Origin: Streptomyces sp. CBMA123
GTDB lineage: Bacteria; Actinomycetota; Actinomycetes; Streptomycetales; Streptomycetaceae
Reading direction: 5' to 3'
Length of the DNA: 42,029 bases
Assembly (NCBI RefSeq): GCF_014596465.1
Contig: NZ_MECK01000607.1
Span: 1-42,029 of the forward strand
A program made the translations under genes and the position numbers. The notes under the pieces are model-generated. The model ran no database searches, was not told the DNA's origin, and saw only the letters and a program-made list of their open reading frames with translations. Positions 24,896 through 32,692 of this stretch are shown one piece after another. How positions within the stretch are numbered: the first letter of the stretch is position 1; each line of letters opens with the position of its first letter.

Positions 24896-24908
24896 GGGCC
24901 CGGGGCCC
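24896..24908. promoter_or_regulatory. Possible DosR/OsdR-type element between divergent genes
   Basis: GGGCC-CGG-GGCCC, a compact dyad with a 3-base spacer, between the hydantoinase gene and the transhydrogenase-like gene. The spacing departs from the other boxes. Confidence 0.35.
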
Positions 24909-24994
24909 TGCGCACGAGTATCCGACCGGACGAAGTCGATGAGCAAACGGACATACTGGGCATGGTGGCCGACCGGGGGACGACGGAGGCGGCG

Positions 24995-26149
24995 ATGAGG
25001 ACCATGACGGCAGGGGTGCTCCGCGAGACCGCGCCGGGCGAACGGCGGGTGGCCCTGGTGCCCGAGCTGGTGCCGGCCGCCGAGCGCCTGGGCGCGACCG
25101 TCCTGGTCGAGCCCGGCGCCGGTGCCCTGGCCGGTCACCACGACGCCGACTACCGGATCGCAGGCGCCGCCGTGGTCGGCCGGGCCGAACTGCTGCTCCG
25201 CGCGGACGTACTGCTGGGCATCCACCCGCCGAACGTCGACTCCGTCCGCGAGCTTCGCCCCGGCCAGGTGCTGGCCGTGTTGGTGCGCCCGCACCGGATC
25301 CCTTACCTGGTCCGGCGGTGGGCCGACCGCGGGGTGACGGTCATCGGCCTCGATCTGGCGCCGGACCTGCCCGCCGCCTACCCGCTCGACGCCGAGGCCT
25401 CCCAGGGCCGGGCGGCCGGCTACCGGGCGGTCCTGCTGGCCGCCACCCGCCTGGACCGCTGCCTGCCGCCCTGGGGCACCGCGGACGGGCTGGTCGAGCC
25501 GGTCCGGGTGCTGGTGGTGGGTGCCGGCCACGCGGGCCTGCAGGCGGCGGACACCGCCCGCCGCCTGGGCGCGCCGGTCAGTGCCGTCGAACTGCGCCAC
25601 CGCGAGCGGGCGGCGGTCGTTGCCTTGGGGGCCGAACTGCTGGACCTGCCCGGACTCCACCCGGTGGCGGGCGAACGGGAGCTGTGGGACGCCCTCGGTC
25701 GTGAACGCCCGGCCTGGACGGCGAGCCTCGCCGAGGCCGTCACCCGCCACGACGTGGTCGTCATGGCCCTCGCCCCGCCCGGCCGGACGCCCCCGGTGCT
25801 GCTCCATACGACCGTGGTGGGGCGGATGCGGCCCGGCTCGGTGCTGGTGGACCTGGCGGCCGGCCCGGAGGGCGGCACGGTGGAGGGCGTCCGGTCGGAC
25901 ACCACCACGCCGGTCGGCGACGGGGTGACGGTCATCGGTGCCGGGGAGCTCGCCGCCCAGGTGCCCACGACCGCCTCGCTCGCGTACGCCCACAACGCCC
26001 TGGCACTGCTGGACCGCCTGATCCGGGGAGGGGAGCCGGCGGACGATCCGGTGCTCGGGCCGATGCTGGTGACCGACCGGGGCATGGTCCGGCACGAGCC
26101 GACCAGGAGGTTCCTGCGGGAGGTGATCGCCGTCGCCGGGCTGCCGTAG
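24995..26149 (+). CDS. NAD(P) transhydrogenase alpha subunit-like protein (domain I only)
   Basis: 384 residues. The alanine dehydrogenase/PntA N-terminal domain starts AGVLRETAPGERRVALVPEL. The NAD-binding Rossmann motif is VLVVGAGHAGLQAADTARRL with GAGHAG at 176-181. HTTVVGRMRPGSVLVDLA matches the conserved PntA block. It stops after the soluble domain; the membrane helices of a full alpha subunit and the partners PntAB and PntB are not in the window. It could be a soluble PntAA subunit with distant partners or a related dehydrogenase. GGAGG lies 5 nt before the chosen ATG; an upstream ATG at 24962 is less likely. It ends 4 nt from the convergent PhoU-like gene. Confidence 0.8.
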   Translation: MRTMTAGVLRETAPGERRVALVPELVPAAERLGATVLVEPGAGALAGHHDADYRIAGAAVVGRAELLLRADVLLGIHPPNVDSVRELRPGQVLAVLVRPHRIPYLVRRWADRGVTVIGLDLAPDLPAAYPLDAEASQGRAAGYRAVLLAATRLDRCLPPWGTADGLVEPVRVLVVGAGHAGLQAADTARRLGAPVSAVELRHRERAAVVALGAELLDLPGLHPVAGERELWDALGRERPAWTASLAEAVTRHDVVVMALAPPGRTPPVLLHTTVVGRMRPGSVLVDLAAGPEGGTVEGVRSDTTTPVGDGVTVIGAGELAAQVPTTASLAYAHNALALLDRLIRGGEPADDPVLGPMLVTDRGMVRHEPTRRFLREVIAVAGLP

Positions 26150-26153
26150 CGCC

Positions 26154-26762
26154 TCAGACCGCAGCGTGCGCGAACAGCCCCGCGTACCGGGCTATCGCCC
26201 CCGCGTGGTCGGCGCACTGCCGGTAGCAGCAGGACAGCAGCACCAGGTCGGCAGCGTCGACCGGGTCCGCCTCCTCCGCGCGTAGCAGGAGTTCGTACAG
26301 CAGCCGTTGCCGCTGACCGATGTCGTGTGACTCGGTGAGAACGTCCGCGATGCTCCCCGGCGCCCCGGACTCCAGCACGTCGGCCGCCCGTGAGACCGAG
26401 TCCAGGGCCGAGTCGGCGACTCCGCGTAGCGGGGCCAGTAGCGGCTCGTCGAACGGGTCCCGCTCCCGGCGCGCCCAGGCCGCCTCCAGCAGCCGCTGCG
26501 CCAGCTGCCCGAGGGCCTCAGCCCCGCACCCGACGTGGACGCCCGCCACGACCCCGGCGCGGCCGCCGAGGGTGCCGGCGGCGTCCTCCTCGATCCGGGA
26601 CCGCAGTTCGGCGAGGGCCCTCTCTGCGGCCGGGACGCCGTCGCCGCCCGCCGGTCCGGTCAGTGCGGCCGTCGCACCGCGGAGCGCAGCGTGCGCCAGC
26701 CGCACCAAGCCTGCCAGCTCTCCGACCAGGGCGCGGTACCCGCCGCCTGCGCCGTCAGCCAT
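26154..26762 (-). CDS. PhoU-like helical protein
   Basis: 202 residues, all predicted helix. The second repeat ends DAADLVLLSCCYRQCADHAGAIARY, which matches the PhoU signature (two helices with a Y-x-x-x-ADHA motif). GVHVGCGAEALGQLAQRL corresponds to the first repeat (the ERMGD region) but with weak conservation. PhoU proteins modulate phosphate transport and PhoR signalling and bind metal clusters; here the metal-binding acidic residues are partly lost, so the function may differ. No phosphate genes are nearby. The unit is transcribed leftward. Confidence 0.65.
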   Translation of the reverse strand: MADGAGGGYRALVGELAGLVRLAHAALRGATAALTGPAGGDGVPAAERALAELRSRIEEDAAGTLGGRAGVVAGVHVGCGAEALGQLAQRLLEAAWARRERDPFDEPLLAPLRGVADSALDSVSRAADVLESGAPGSIADVLTESHDIGQRQRLLYELLLRAEEADPVDAADLVLLSCCYRQCADHAGAIARYAGLFAHAAV

Positions 26763-26819
26763 CGCCTGTACTCCCGTCTTCCGGCCCCTCGATCAGTGTC
26801 TCCCCGTCGCCGCGGGCCG

Positions 26820-27057
26820 TCACGGTCGCGGCGGCTGCAGGGGGCTGCGGGCGTCCTCCACCTCGGCCAGCAGGGCGAGGTGGTCCCGGTACTCCGACCG
26901 GTCGATCAGCCCGGCCCGCAGGGCGGCGGTGATCAGCTCCTCGGCCTCCTCCCAGGTGACCGTGGGGCGGGGAGCGGGGCACCCGGGCTGCTGCTGCGGG
27001 GCGGCCCGGGGTGCCGGGCGGCGATGCGCCCGAGAGTCCTGATCAGTGCTGCCATCT
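26820..27057 (-). pseudogene. Small stress-island gene with an apparent frameshift
   Basis: Two frames look coding. From ATG 27057 the peptide is MAALIRTLGRIAARHPGPPR, then a proline/serine stretch. From about 26955 another frame continues TVTWEEAEELITAALRAGLI, DRSEYRDHLALLAEVEDARS and stops at 26820. Adding one base in the C-run near 26957 would join them into a protein of about 79 residues. The second half has amphipathic helices and strong host codon bias. Upstream, an excellent ribosome site (GAGGAGGAGCC) serves ATG 27069, which opens only an 8-codon reading frame (MTSARWQH, stop). A box lies at 27138-27151. Unknown family. Confidence 0.45.
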
Positions 27058-27137
27058 TGCGGATGTCATGGCTCCTCCTCGGTCCTGCTGCGGCAGGATC
27101 CTGTTCCCACGCTAGGCGGGCCCGGTGCCGGCCACGA

Positions 27138-27151
27138 GGGCCGACCGGCCC
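27138..27151. promoter_or_regulatory. Putative DosR/OsdR-type box upstream of the small gene
   Basis: GGGCC-GACC-GGCCC between the P-type ATPase stop and the small gene, 68 nt before ATG 27069. Confidence 0.6.
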
Positions 27152-27237
27152 AGGGCCCGGGGCCCGGCGTACCCACCTGCGCCGCCCGGCCGGCGGCCGG
27201 TGCCGGGCCCGGCGGGCCCTCGGCCTCGCGCGCCGCG

Positions 27238-29736
27238 TCAGATCCCCTGCTTGCGGAGCCGGGCCGCGACGAACCCGACGAGCCCGGCGACGACGGGTGC
27301 GGCGAGGTCGCTCCAGGACAGCGGAACGGTGTCCAGCACGTCGCGCAGGAACGGAAGGTAGAGGGCGGCCGCCCCGAGCGCGGCCGAGGCGAGCACGGCC
27401 AGCGGGAGGAAGAGGTTGGCACGGGTCAGCAGGCGTTCGCGCAGGCCCAGTACCACGCCGAGCTGGGCGGCCAGCAGGGCGAGGAACAGGACGCTCTGCC
27501 AAGGGCGTTCGCCGCCGTGGGCCCAGAGTGCCGCGCCGAGCGACGCGGCCGCGGCCACCACGCCCAGCAGCAGCACCCGCTGCCAGACCCCGGAGCCCAG
27601 GATGTGCTGGCGCGGCGGTCGCGGGGGGCGCGCCATCGCACCGGGTGAGAGCGGTTCCGCGCCCATGGCGACGCCGGTGAGGCCGTGGGTGAGCAGGTTG
27701 ATCCACAGGATCTGGCCCGCCCGCAGCGGCAGTGCCAGGCCGAACAGCGGGCCGGCCAGCATGACCAGGATCTCGGCCGCTCCGCCGGCCAGCCCGTACA
27801 CCAGGAAGCGGCGGATGTTGTCGTAGACCCGGCGGCCCTCCGCCACCGCACCGACCACGGTGGCGAGTTCGTCGTCGGCGAGGACCAGGTCGGCGGCCTG
27901 CCGGGCGACTTCGGTGCCGCGGCGGCCCATCGCCACGCCGATGTCCGCCTGCCGCAGGGCGGGGCCGTCGTTGACGCCGTCGCCGGTCATCGCGGTGACG
28001 GCGCCGCGGGCCCGCCAGGCCTGGATGATGTCGAGCTTCTGCCGGGGATCGGTGCGGGCGAACACCCGTACCTGGGTCGGGTCGCCGATCCCGGCCGGCC
28101 CCTGTCCGCTGACCACGGCCTCCGGTCCGGCGGACGCTTCCAGCAGTCCGACCCGCACGGCCAGGGCCCGGGCGGTGGCCGGATGGTCTCCGGTGACCAG
28201 CACGGGCAGGATGCCGGCCCGGCGGCAGGCGGCCAGGGTGGCGGCCGCGGAGGGCTTGGGCGGGTCGGCGAGTGCGGCCAGGCCAAGGAGCCGCAGTCCG
28301 TGCTCGGCCTTCTCTGGCGGGTCCGGGAGGTGGTCGAGGTGCCGCTCGGCCACGGCGAGCACCCGGTAGCCCTCCGTGGCGAGAGCGGCGGCCGCCTTCC
28401 GGGCACGCTCCACCAGCTCCGGGGGCCCGTCCAGTACCGCAGGGGCGAGGACGGCCTCCGGCGCACCCTTGAGGCAGGCCAGCAGTCCGCCTTCGGCGGT
28501 GCGGTGCACGGTGGTCATCCGTTTGCGGAGGCTGTCGAACGGCACCTCGGCGGTGCGGGGCCAGGCCTCCTGAAGCTGTCCGTGGTTCAAACCGGCTTTG
28601 CCGGCGGCCGTCAGCAGGGCAGCCTCGGTGGGATCGCCGAGCGCTCCCCACTCGTCGTCGGCCTCCGTCGGCGGCCGCAGCACGGCGTCGTTGCACAACG
28701 CGGCGGCGGTGAGCAGGCTCCGCACCTCGTCCTCGGCGTCTCCGTCGAGCTCGATCCCGCCGGCCGGTCCGTATCCGTGACCGGTCACGCCGGCCGGTCC
28801 GTATCCGTGACCGGTCACGCCGGCCGGTCCGTATCCGTGACCGGTCACGACGGCCGTCGAGTGCGGCGTCCAGAGGCGCTCGACCACCATCCGGCCCTCG
28901 GTGAGGGTGCCGGTCTTGTCCGTCGCCAGCACCGAGACCGAGCCGAGCGTCTCCACGGCGGGCAGCCGCCGCACGACGGCATGCCGGGCGGCCATCCGGC
29001 GCGCGCCCAGGGCCAGCGCGAGCGTGACGACCGCGGGCAGCGACTCCGGCACGGCGGCGACCGCCAGGCTGATCGCCGTCACCCCCATCTCGCCGGGCGG
29101 CTGGTGCCGGAGCAGGCCGACGACGAAGACCACCGCGCACAACCCGACCGCCACGGCGGCCAGCACCCGTCCGAGCCCGGCCAGCCTTCGCTGGAGCGGG
29201 GTGGGTTCGGGCTGGGGCCGCAGCAGCGCGGCGATCCGGCCCAGCGCGCTGTCCGCCCCGGTGGCGGTGACCACGGCGAGTGCCCGGCCGCGCAGCACGA
29301 CCGTCCCCGCCCGGACCGTCTCGTCCTCCGGTACAGCGGCTCCGACCGCCTTGGCCACCGGCAGGGACTCGCCGGTCAACATCGACTCGTCGAGTAGGAG
29401 GGCCGCCGAGTCGACCAGCCTCGCGTCGGCCGGGACGATGTCGCCCTCGGCGAGGGCCACCGCATCGCCCGGGACGATCCCGGTCGAGGGGACTCCGCGT
29501 TGCTCACCGTCGCGCAGCACCCGCGCGGCCGGCGCGGAGAGCCGGGACAGGGCGGCGACGGCGCTCTCCGCCCGGACCTCCTGGACCACTCCCACGGTCG
29601 TGTTGACCACGATCACCAGCGCGATGACCACTGCGTCCGGTTGGTCCCCGATCGCGAGGGTCAGGGCGACGGCCGCGAGCAGCACGGTGATCAGGGGATC
29701 GCGCAGCTGCGCGCCCACCCGGGACCACAGCGGCAC
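27238..29736 (-). CDS. Cation-translocating P-type ATPase (P2-like)
   Basis: 832 residues from GTG 29736. Actuator motif LTGES (from residue 120), transmembrane motif PESLP (240-244), phosphorylation site DKTGT (Asp273) and hinge TGDGVNDGPALRQAD are all present. Four helices follow at the C-terminus. PESLP resembles the PEGLP of calcium-type P2 pumps, but the ion is uncertain. Homology continues upstream of the GTG for about 35 codons (PGLTSAEAARRLAEHGPNEV, to about 29840), the expected cation-ATPase N-terminal domain, without any ATG, GTG or TTG; ATC at the expected start suggests a lost start codon. An exact 10-residue repeat (VTGHGYGPAG x3, residues 297-326) is inserted in the nucleotide-binding domain. 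Confidence 0.9.
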   Translation of the reverse strand: MPLWSRVGAQLRDPLITVLLAAVALTLAIGDQPDAVVIALVIVVNTTVGVVQEVRAESAVAALSRLSAPAARVLRDGEQRGVPSTGIVPGDAVALAEGDIVPADARLVDSAALLLDESMLTGESLPVAKAVGAAVPEDETVRAGTVVLRGRALAVVTATGADSALGRIAALLRPQPEPTPLQRRLAGLGRVLAAVAVGLCAVVFVVGLLRHQPPGEMGVTAISLAVAAVPESLPAVVTLALALGARRMAARHAVVRRLPAVETLGSVSVLATDKTGTLTEGRMVVERLWTPHSTAVVTGHGYGPAGVTGHGYGPAGVTGHGYGPAGGIELDGDAEDEVRSLLTAAALCNDAVLRPPTEADDEWGALGDPTEAALLTAAGKAGLNHGQLQEAWPRTAEVPFDSLRKRMTTVHRTAEGGLLACLKGAPEAVLAPAVLDGPPELVERARKAAAALATEGYRVLAVAERHLDHLPDPPEKAEHGLRLLGLAALADPPKPSAAATLAACRRAGILPVLVTGDHPATARALAVRVGLLEASAGPEAVVSGQGPAGIGDPTQVRVFARTDPRQKLDIIQAWRARGAVTAMTGDGVNDGPALRQADIGVAMGRRGTEVARQAADLVLADDELATVVGAVAEGRRVYDNIRRFLVYGLAGGAAEILVMLAGPLFGLALPLRAGQILWINLLTHGLTGVAMGAEPLSPGAMARPPRPPRQHILGSGVWQRVLLLGVVAAAASLGAALWAHGGERPWQSVLFLALLAAQLGVVLGLRERLLTRANLFLPLAVLASAALGAAALYLPFLRDVLDTVPLSWSDLAAPVVAGLVGFVAARLRKQGI
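28761..28850. repeat. Three tandem 30-bp repeats inside the P-type ATPase gene
   Basis: Three copies of a 30-bp unit (starting CGGCCGGTCCGTATCCGTGA) at 28761, 28791 and 28821, identical except the last base. The frame is kept, giving three copies of a Gly/His/Tyr-containing decapeptide. The near-perfect identity points to recent expansion by slippage. Confidence 0.95.
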
Positions 29737-29851
29737 CCGCCGGTCGGCGGCGACCTCGTTGGGGCCGTGCTCGGCGAGCCGCCGGGCGGCCTCGGCGGAG
29801 GTCAGCCCGGGCTCCGGGGCGTGGGCGGCGACGGTGATGGCCTTGGGCCCC

Positions 29852-30085
29852 TTAGTCCGCGAAGAGGTGCGGTTGGGAAGGGACCGTCTCGTCCGCGTGC
29901 CGGTAGTGGTGGATCCGGGCGTCCGGGCCGGGGAAGTACTCGGTCACCCGGCCGTCGTCGGACCAGCGCACGTCATACGGCGGGCTGCCGTCCGGGTGGT
30001 GCAGGCCGATGATCTCCCCGTCCCGCCGCACCGCGCCGGGACGGGTGCCTTGGACGATGATGCGGTCTCCCACGGCGGCTTCCAT
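29852..30085 (-). CDS. DUF1918-family protein
   Basis: 77 residues. MEAAVGDRIIVQGTRPGAVR, GEIIGLHHPDGSPPYDVRWS and VTEYFPGPDARIHHY match DUF1918, a small SH3-like beta-barrel found in actinobacteria, often in DosR-type regulons. GGGAGAACGGC precedes the ATG. The gene is immediately upstream of the P-type ATPase (its TAA is within a few bases of the ATPase N-terminal homology), so the two are probably co-transcribed. A box lies 84 nt upstream of the start. Function unknown. Confidence 0.9.
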   Translation of the reverse strand: MEAAVGDRIIVQGTRPGAVRRDGEIIGLHHPDGSPPYDVRWSDDGRVTEYFPGPDARIHHYRHADETVPSQPHLFAD

Positions 30086-30169
30086 GCCGTTCTCCCTGGG
30101 TCGGTCCCGGGCCGGGGCATGCCCGGCCGTCCGTACTCCCATGGCACCACCGCGCGGCGGCTTCGGCAG

Positions 30170-30184
30170 GGGCCGGACGGACCC
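30170..30184. promoter_or_regulatory. Putative DosR/OsdR-type box upstream of DUF1918-ATPase
   Basis: GGGCC-GGACG-GACCC, 84 nt upstream of the DUF1918 start. Confidence 0.55.
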
Positions 30185-30308
30185 TGGTTCCCGGTCCTGG
30201 AGGCCCCGGCGCCGGGGCCCGGAGTGGTGGATCCGGTCACGGAAGGCCGGGCCGGGACCAGCCGGGACCAGGGGCCCGGAACGGGTGGACCCTCGGGACC
30301 CGGCGGCG

Positions 30309-30322
30309 GGGCCGTCAGGCCC
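30309..30322. promoter_or_regulatory. Putative DosR/OsdR-type box upstream of the Rv1733c-like gene
   Basis: GGGCC-GTCA-GGCCC, 72 nt before the ATG at 30395. A direct repeat GCCGGGACCA occurs twice at 30251-30270, just upstream. Confidence 0.6.
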
Positions 30323-30394
30323 TCGGGGGAGCGGGGGCGGATCGGAAGACTGATGGACGGGAGCACCTGCCACCCCGGTACGAGGAGGCGCGAG

Positions 30395-30859
30395 ATGTCC
30401 ACCGCTGTCACCACCCCCAGACACCCGTCCTCGCACACGTCCCTGCGCCGGCACGTCCGCCGGGCGACCGGGCGGGACTACAGCCCGCTGTGCCGCCCGC
30501 TCGACCAGGCGTACAGCCGCCTGGTGGCCGGGCTGGCGGTGGCGATGCTGGCCACGCTGGTCGCGGCCGTGGTCGCGGCCCTGTTGGTCTACCGCGCGGA
30601 GACGCACACCGCGCAGCAGACCGCGCGGCACCGGCATGTCGTCACCGCCGTCACCACGGGTGCGGCGCTGTCGGGTACTTCACGTACCGGCGGTGTCCGG
30701 GAGTTCGCCCCGGTCAGCTGGACGTACCCCGTCGGGCCCGGCAGGGGGAGCGTGGCCGTGCCGGACGGGACTCTCGCCGGCACGCCCGTGCGGATCGATC
30801 TGAACGAGGCCGGGGACCCGGTCGGCGGGCCGAAGCCGATCGACATGATCCTCACGTGA
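30395..30859 (+). CDS. Rv1733c-like membrane protein, C-terminally truncated
   Basis: 154 residues. After a basic N-terminus comes one transmembrane helix (LVAGLAVAMLATLVAAVVAA, about residues 49-69). An extracytoplasmic segment follows, AQQTARHRHVVTAVTTGAAL ... FAPVSWTYPVG ... GTLAGTPVRIDLNEAGDPVG. This is the layout of the actinobacterial Rv1733c family, a DosR-regulon antigen in M. tuberculosis. The family normally ends with a second helix and a cytoplasmic tail. Here the frame stops after GGPKPIDMILT, so the second helix is missing. GAGGAGGCG precedes the ATG. Function unknown in any species. Confidence 0.8.
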   Translation: MSTAVTTPRHPSSHTSLRRHVRRATGRDYSPLCRPLDQAYSRLVAGLAVAMLATLVAAVVAALLVYRAETHTAQQTARHRHVVTAVTTGAALSGTSRTGGVREFAPVSWTYPVGPGRGSVAVPDGTLAGTPVRIDLNEAGDPVGGPKPIDMILT

Positions 30860-31708
30860 ACGCCGCCCCGACCGTCTACCCCGGCACCGCGGGCGGCCCC
30901 GTCGGCGGAGGCAGCCAGGCCGGCGGCACCGGCGGGACCGTCACCCTGCCCGTAGCCGTGACCGGGGCCTGCCCCGCCGGCGTCGGCGGGGGCGGTGGAG
31001 GCGGTGGCAATGGCGGCAGGCTGGGACGGCGGCCCGGCCAGAACGGCACGAACGGGACCGACGGCGCAGGCGGCTGCGTCCATCGTCGCGACCCCGTGAA
31101 GCAGCACGGTGCGGCGTGGGCCCATCGGCGTTCTGGGACGGGGCGCGGACGGGAACGCCCGGACGGCGTCGGCGGCCACGGACGGTGACTTCGCCCGTAC
31201 GCCTCGCCGTCGATCGCGTGCGGTCCCCGAGCCGCCCGCGTGAAGGGCCCGCGAGGCGCCCGTGGCACCTTCGCTCCGCCGCAGCACCCTGCTGCACGGC
31301 CACCGGCCCGTGCCCCTCCGCGGTCCCCGGTGCTGCCACCGGGGACCGTTGCCGTACCCGCGCTGCCGTCTCGCCGTCCGGCTGCATCCTGCGGTGGTGC
31401 CCAGTCCGTTGAGCGGGCGCCTTCGGTGCGTCTGACGCTCCGGCAGGAGGCGCGCCTGCGCGCGGGTCTTCCGTCCGGTGAGGGCGGGAGACCCGCCGGG
31501 GCGGCAGGCAGTCCGCGTCGTCGTGTGGTCCGATTCCTCGCTCCTCGGGTGCGGCACGGTGATCGGGCCGGGTTCGGGCTCGATGGGAGGACGCCCCGGT
31601 TGGCCGGGTGGTTCGGCATGGCGCGGGTTCCCTCGGTCGGTGGGACGGGACTCGACGCCGGTCCCAGGCCCGCGGCTCTCTTCAGTACAATGAGGGGTGA
31701 TACTACAG
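30860..31708. other. Long stretch without a confident gene
   Basis: About 850 bases with long open frames on both strands but no recognisable protein. A plus frame 30856-31188 starts at a GTG overlapping the Rv1733c-like stop and is extremely glycine-rich. A minus frame starting at about 31125 (MGPRRTVLLHGVATMDAA) looks faintly like a signal peptide. Neither is convincing. A leftward promoter at 31709-31736 fires into this stretch, so it may carry a decayed gene or a non-coding RNA. Confidence 0.45.
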
Positions 31709-31736
31709 AGAATACATTGAGGCATCAATGTATCAA
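31709..31736 (-). promoter_or_regulatory. Leftward sigma70-like promoter overlapping a perfect TetR operator (O1)
   Basis: On the minus strand TTGATA (31736-31731), a 16-nt spacer and TATTCT (31714-31709) form a near-consensus promoter. Its spacer is covered by a perfect inverted repeat, ATACATTGA-N4-TCAATGTAT (31712-31733). The repeat ends 29 nt before the TetR ATG, which suits autorepression. Very AT-rich compared with its surroundings. Confidence 0.7.
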
Positions 31737-31762
31737 CAGAAGCATTGGGGGCTGGCTCGGCG

Positions 31763-32302
31763 ATGCGTACCGATGCGACCGAGGTCCTGGACTCGGCGAT
31801 CCCCGTCCTGGCCAAGGACCGGGCGGCGTCCATGCAGGCCATCGCCAAGCGGGCGGGCATCAGTCGGGCGACCCTGGTGCGGCTCTTCCCCACCCGCCAG
31901 GACCTGGTTCAGGCGATGGCCGGGAAGATCCTCGACGACTGCGACCAGGCCCTGTCCCGGGCCGAGGCCGACACTGCTCCCGTGGAAGACGTGCTCGCCG
32001 CCCTGGTCGCCGAGTATCCGCCGTTCGCCCAGCTGTGGAACCTCGTCTACGTCGAGCCCGACGTCCTGGGCGTGCCCGAGGCCAGTCGGCGGGCCGACTC
32101 GGTCTTCGGGCGGACCGTGGAGCTCTTCAAGCGCGGCCAGAACGCCGGGCTGCTGCGCAACGACATGCCGGCGACCTGGCTGGCCTCGACCTTCTGCGGC
32201 CTGTCCGAGACCGCCTGGGAGCTGACCCTCGAAGGTTCCATGGGGTCCCGCCAGGCCCCGGACTTCATCACGGCGATCCTGCTCCAGGGCGCGGCCGCCT
32301 GA
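31763..32302 (+). CDS. TetR/AcrR-family transcriptional regulator
   Basis: 179 residues. A helix-turn-helix at about residues 22-50 (SMQAIAKRAGISRATLVRLF) is preceded by a first helix, as in TetR proteins. The C-terminal ligand-binding domain is diverse (FAQLWNLVYVEPDVLGVPEA, TWLASTFCGLSETAWELTL). It lies next to the perfect operator O1 and about 230 bases before a related site O2 in the amine oxidase promoter, so it probably represses itself and the amine oxidase. No good ribosome site is evident (GGCTCGGCG before the ATG). The ligand is unknown; an amine is a reasonable guess from the neighbour. Confidence 0.88.
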   Translation: MRTDATEVLDSAIPVLAKDRAASMQAIAKRAGISRATLVRLFPTRQDLVQAMAGKILDDCDQALSRAEADTAPVEDVLAALVAEYPPFAQLWNLVYVEPDVLGVPEASRRADSVFGRTVELFKRGQNAGLLRNDMPATWLASTFCGLSETAWELTLEGSMGSRQAPDFITAILLQGAAA

Positions 32303-32310
32303 CCGTGCGT

Positions 32311-32343
32311 CCGAGGCGCCGGTCTCGGGCTCTCACGCCTCGG
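32311..32343 (+). terminator. Hairpin after the TetR gene
   Basis: CCGAGGCG, a 17-nt loop, then CGCCTCGG: a perfect 8-bp stem starting 9 nt after the TetR stop. There is no T-run, as is common in Streptomyces. Confidence 0.5.
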
Positions 32344-32529
32344 CGGCAGGAGCGGGCGGCGGCGCCGGCTCGACCGGCGCGCCCCGGCAGCACGACCTGG
32401 ATCGCCGAGAGTGCTGATCGTCTCGGCCTGCCAATGCCCGGAAGTGCGCCTCGGACGCCGAGATGAGCGTCACTTGTGGGCGTCACCCGGGACGAGTTTC
32501 CGCCTCGCTGGAGGCCTCTAATGCCTCTA

Positions 32530-32557
32530 TTGACACATTGATGTTTCAAAGTATTCT
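32530..32557 (+). promoter_or_regulatory. Promoter with TetR-type operator (O2) for the amine oxidase
   Basis: TTGACA (32530-32535), a 16-nt spacer and TATTCT (32552-32557): a strong sigma70/HrdB-like promoter. The spacer carries ACACATTGA-N4-TCAAAGTAT (32533-32554), an imperfect copy of O1. About 54 bases around it are clearly similar to the reverse complement of the O1 region, so promoter and operator were duplicated in inverted orientation around tetR. Confidence 0.7.
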
Positions 32558-32675
32558 TTGCTGTATCGGCCCCACTTGCCGGCGGGGCGGGTTGCCGCAG
32601 GTCGGCATCCCAGCGGCGTACGCCGGTTGGGAGGACGACAGGGCGGGAGGCCGTCCCCGACCGGAGGGGCCCTTC

Positions 32676-32692
32676 GAAGCCTGCGAGGCTTC
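32676..32692 (+). other. Perfect hairpin in the amine oxidase leader
   Basis: GAAGCCT-GCG-AGGCTTC in the presumed 5' untranslated leader, about 90 nt before the coding start. It may affect mRNA stability or attenuation; no flanking T-run is present. Confidence 0.4.

Noticed and set aside
30856..31188. A 110-codon glycine-rich frame overlapping the Rv1733c-like stop by GTGA
   Set aside because: Low complexity, no homology that I can recognise and no ribosome site; left as part of the gene-less stretch.
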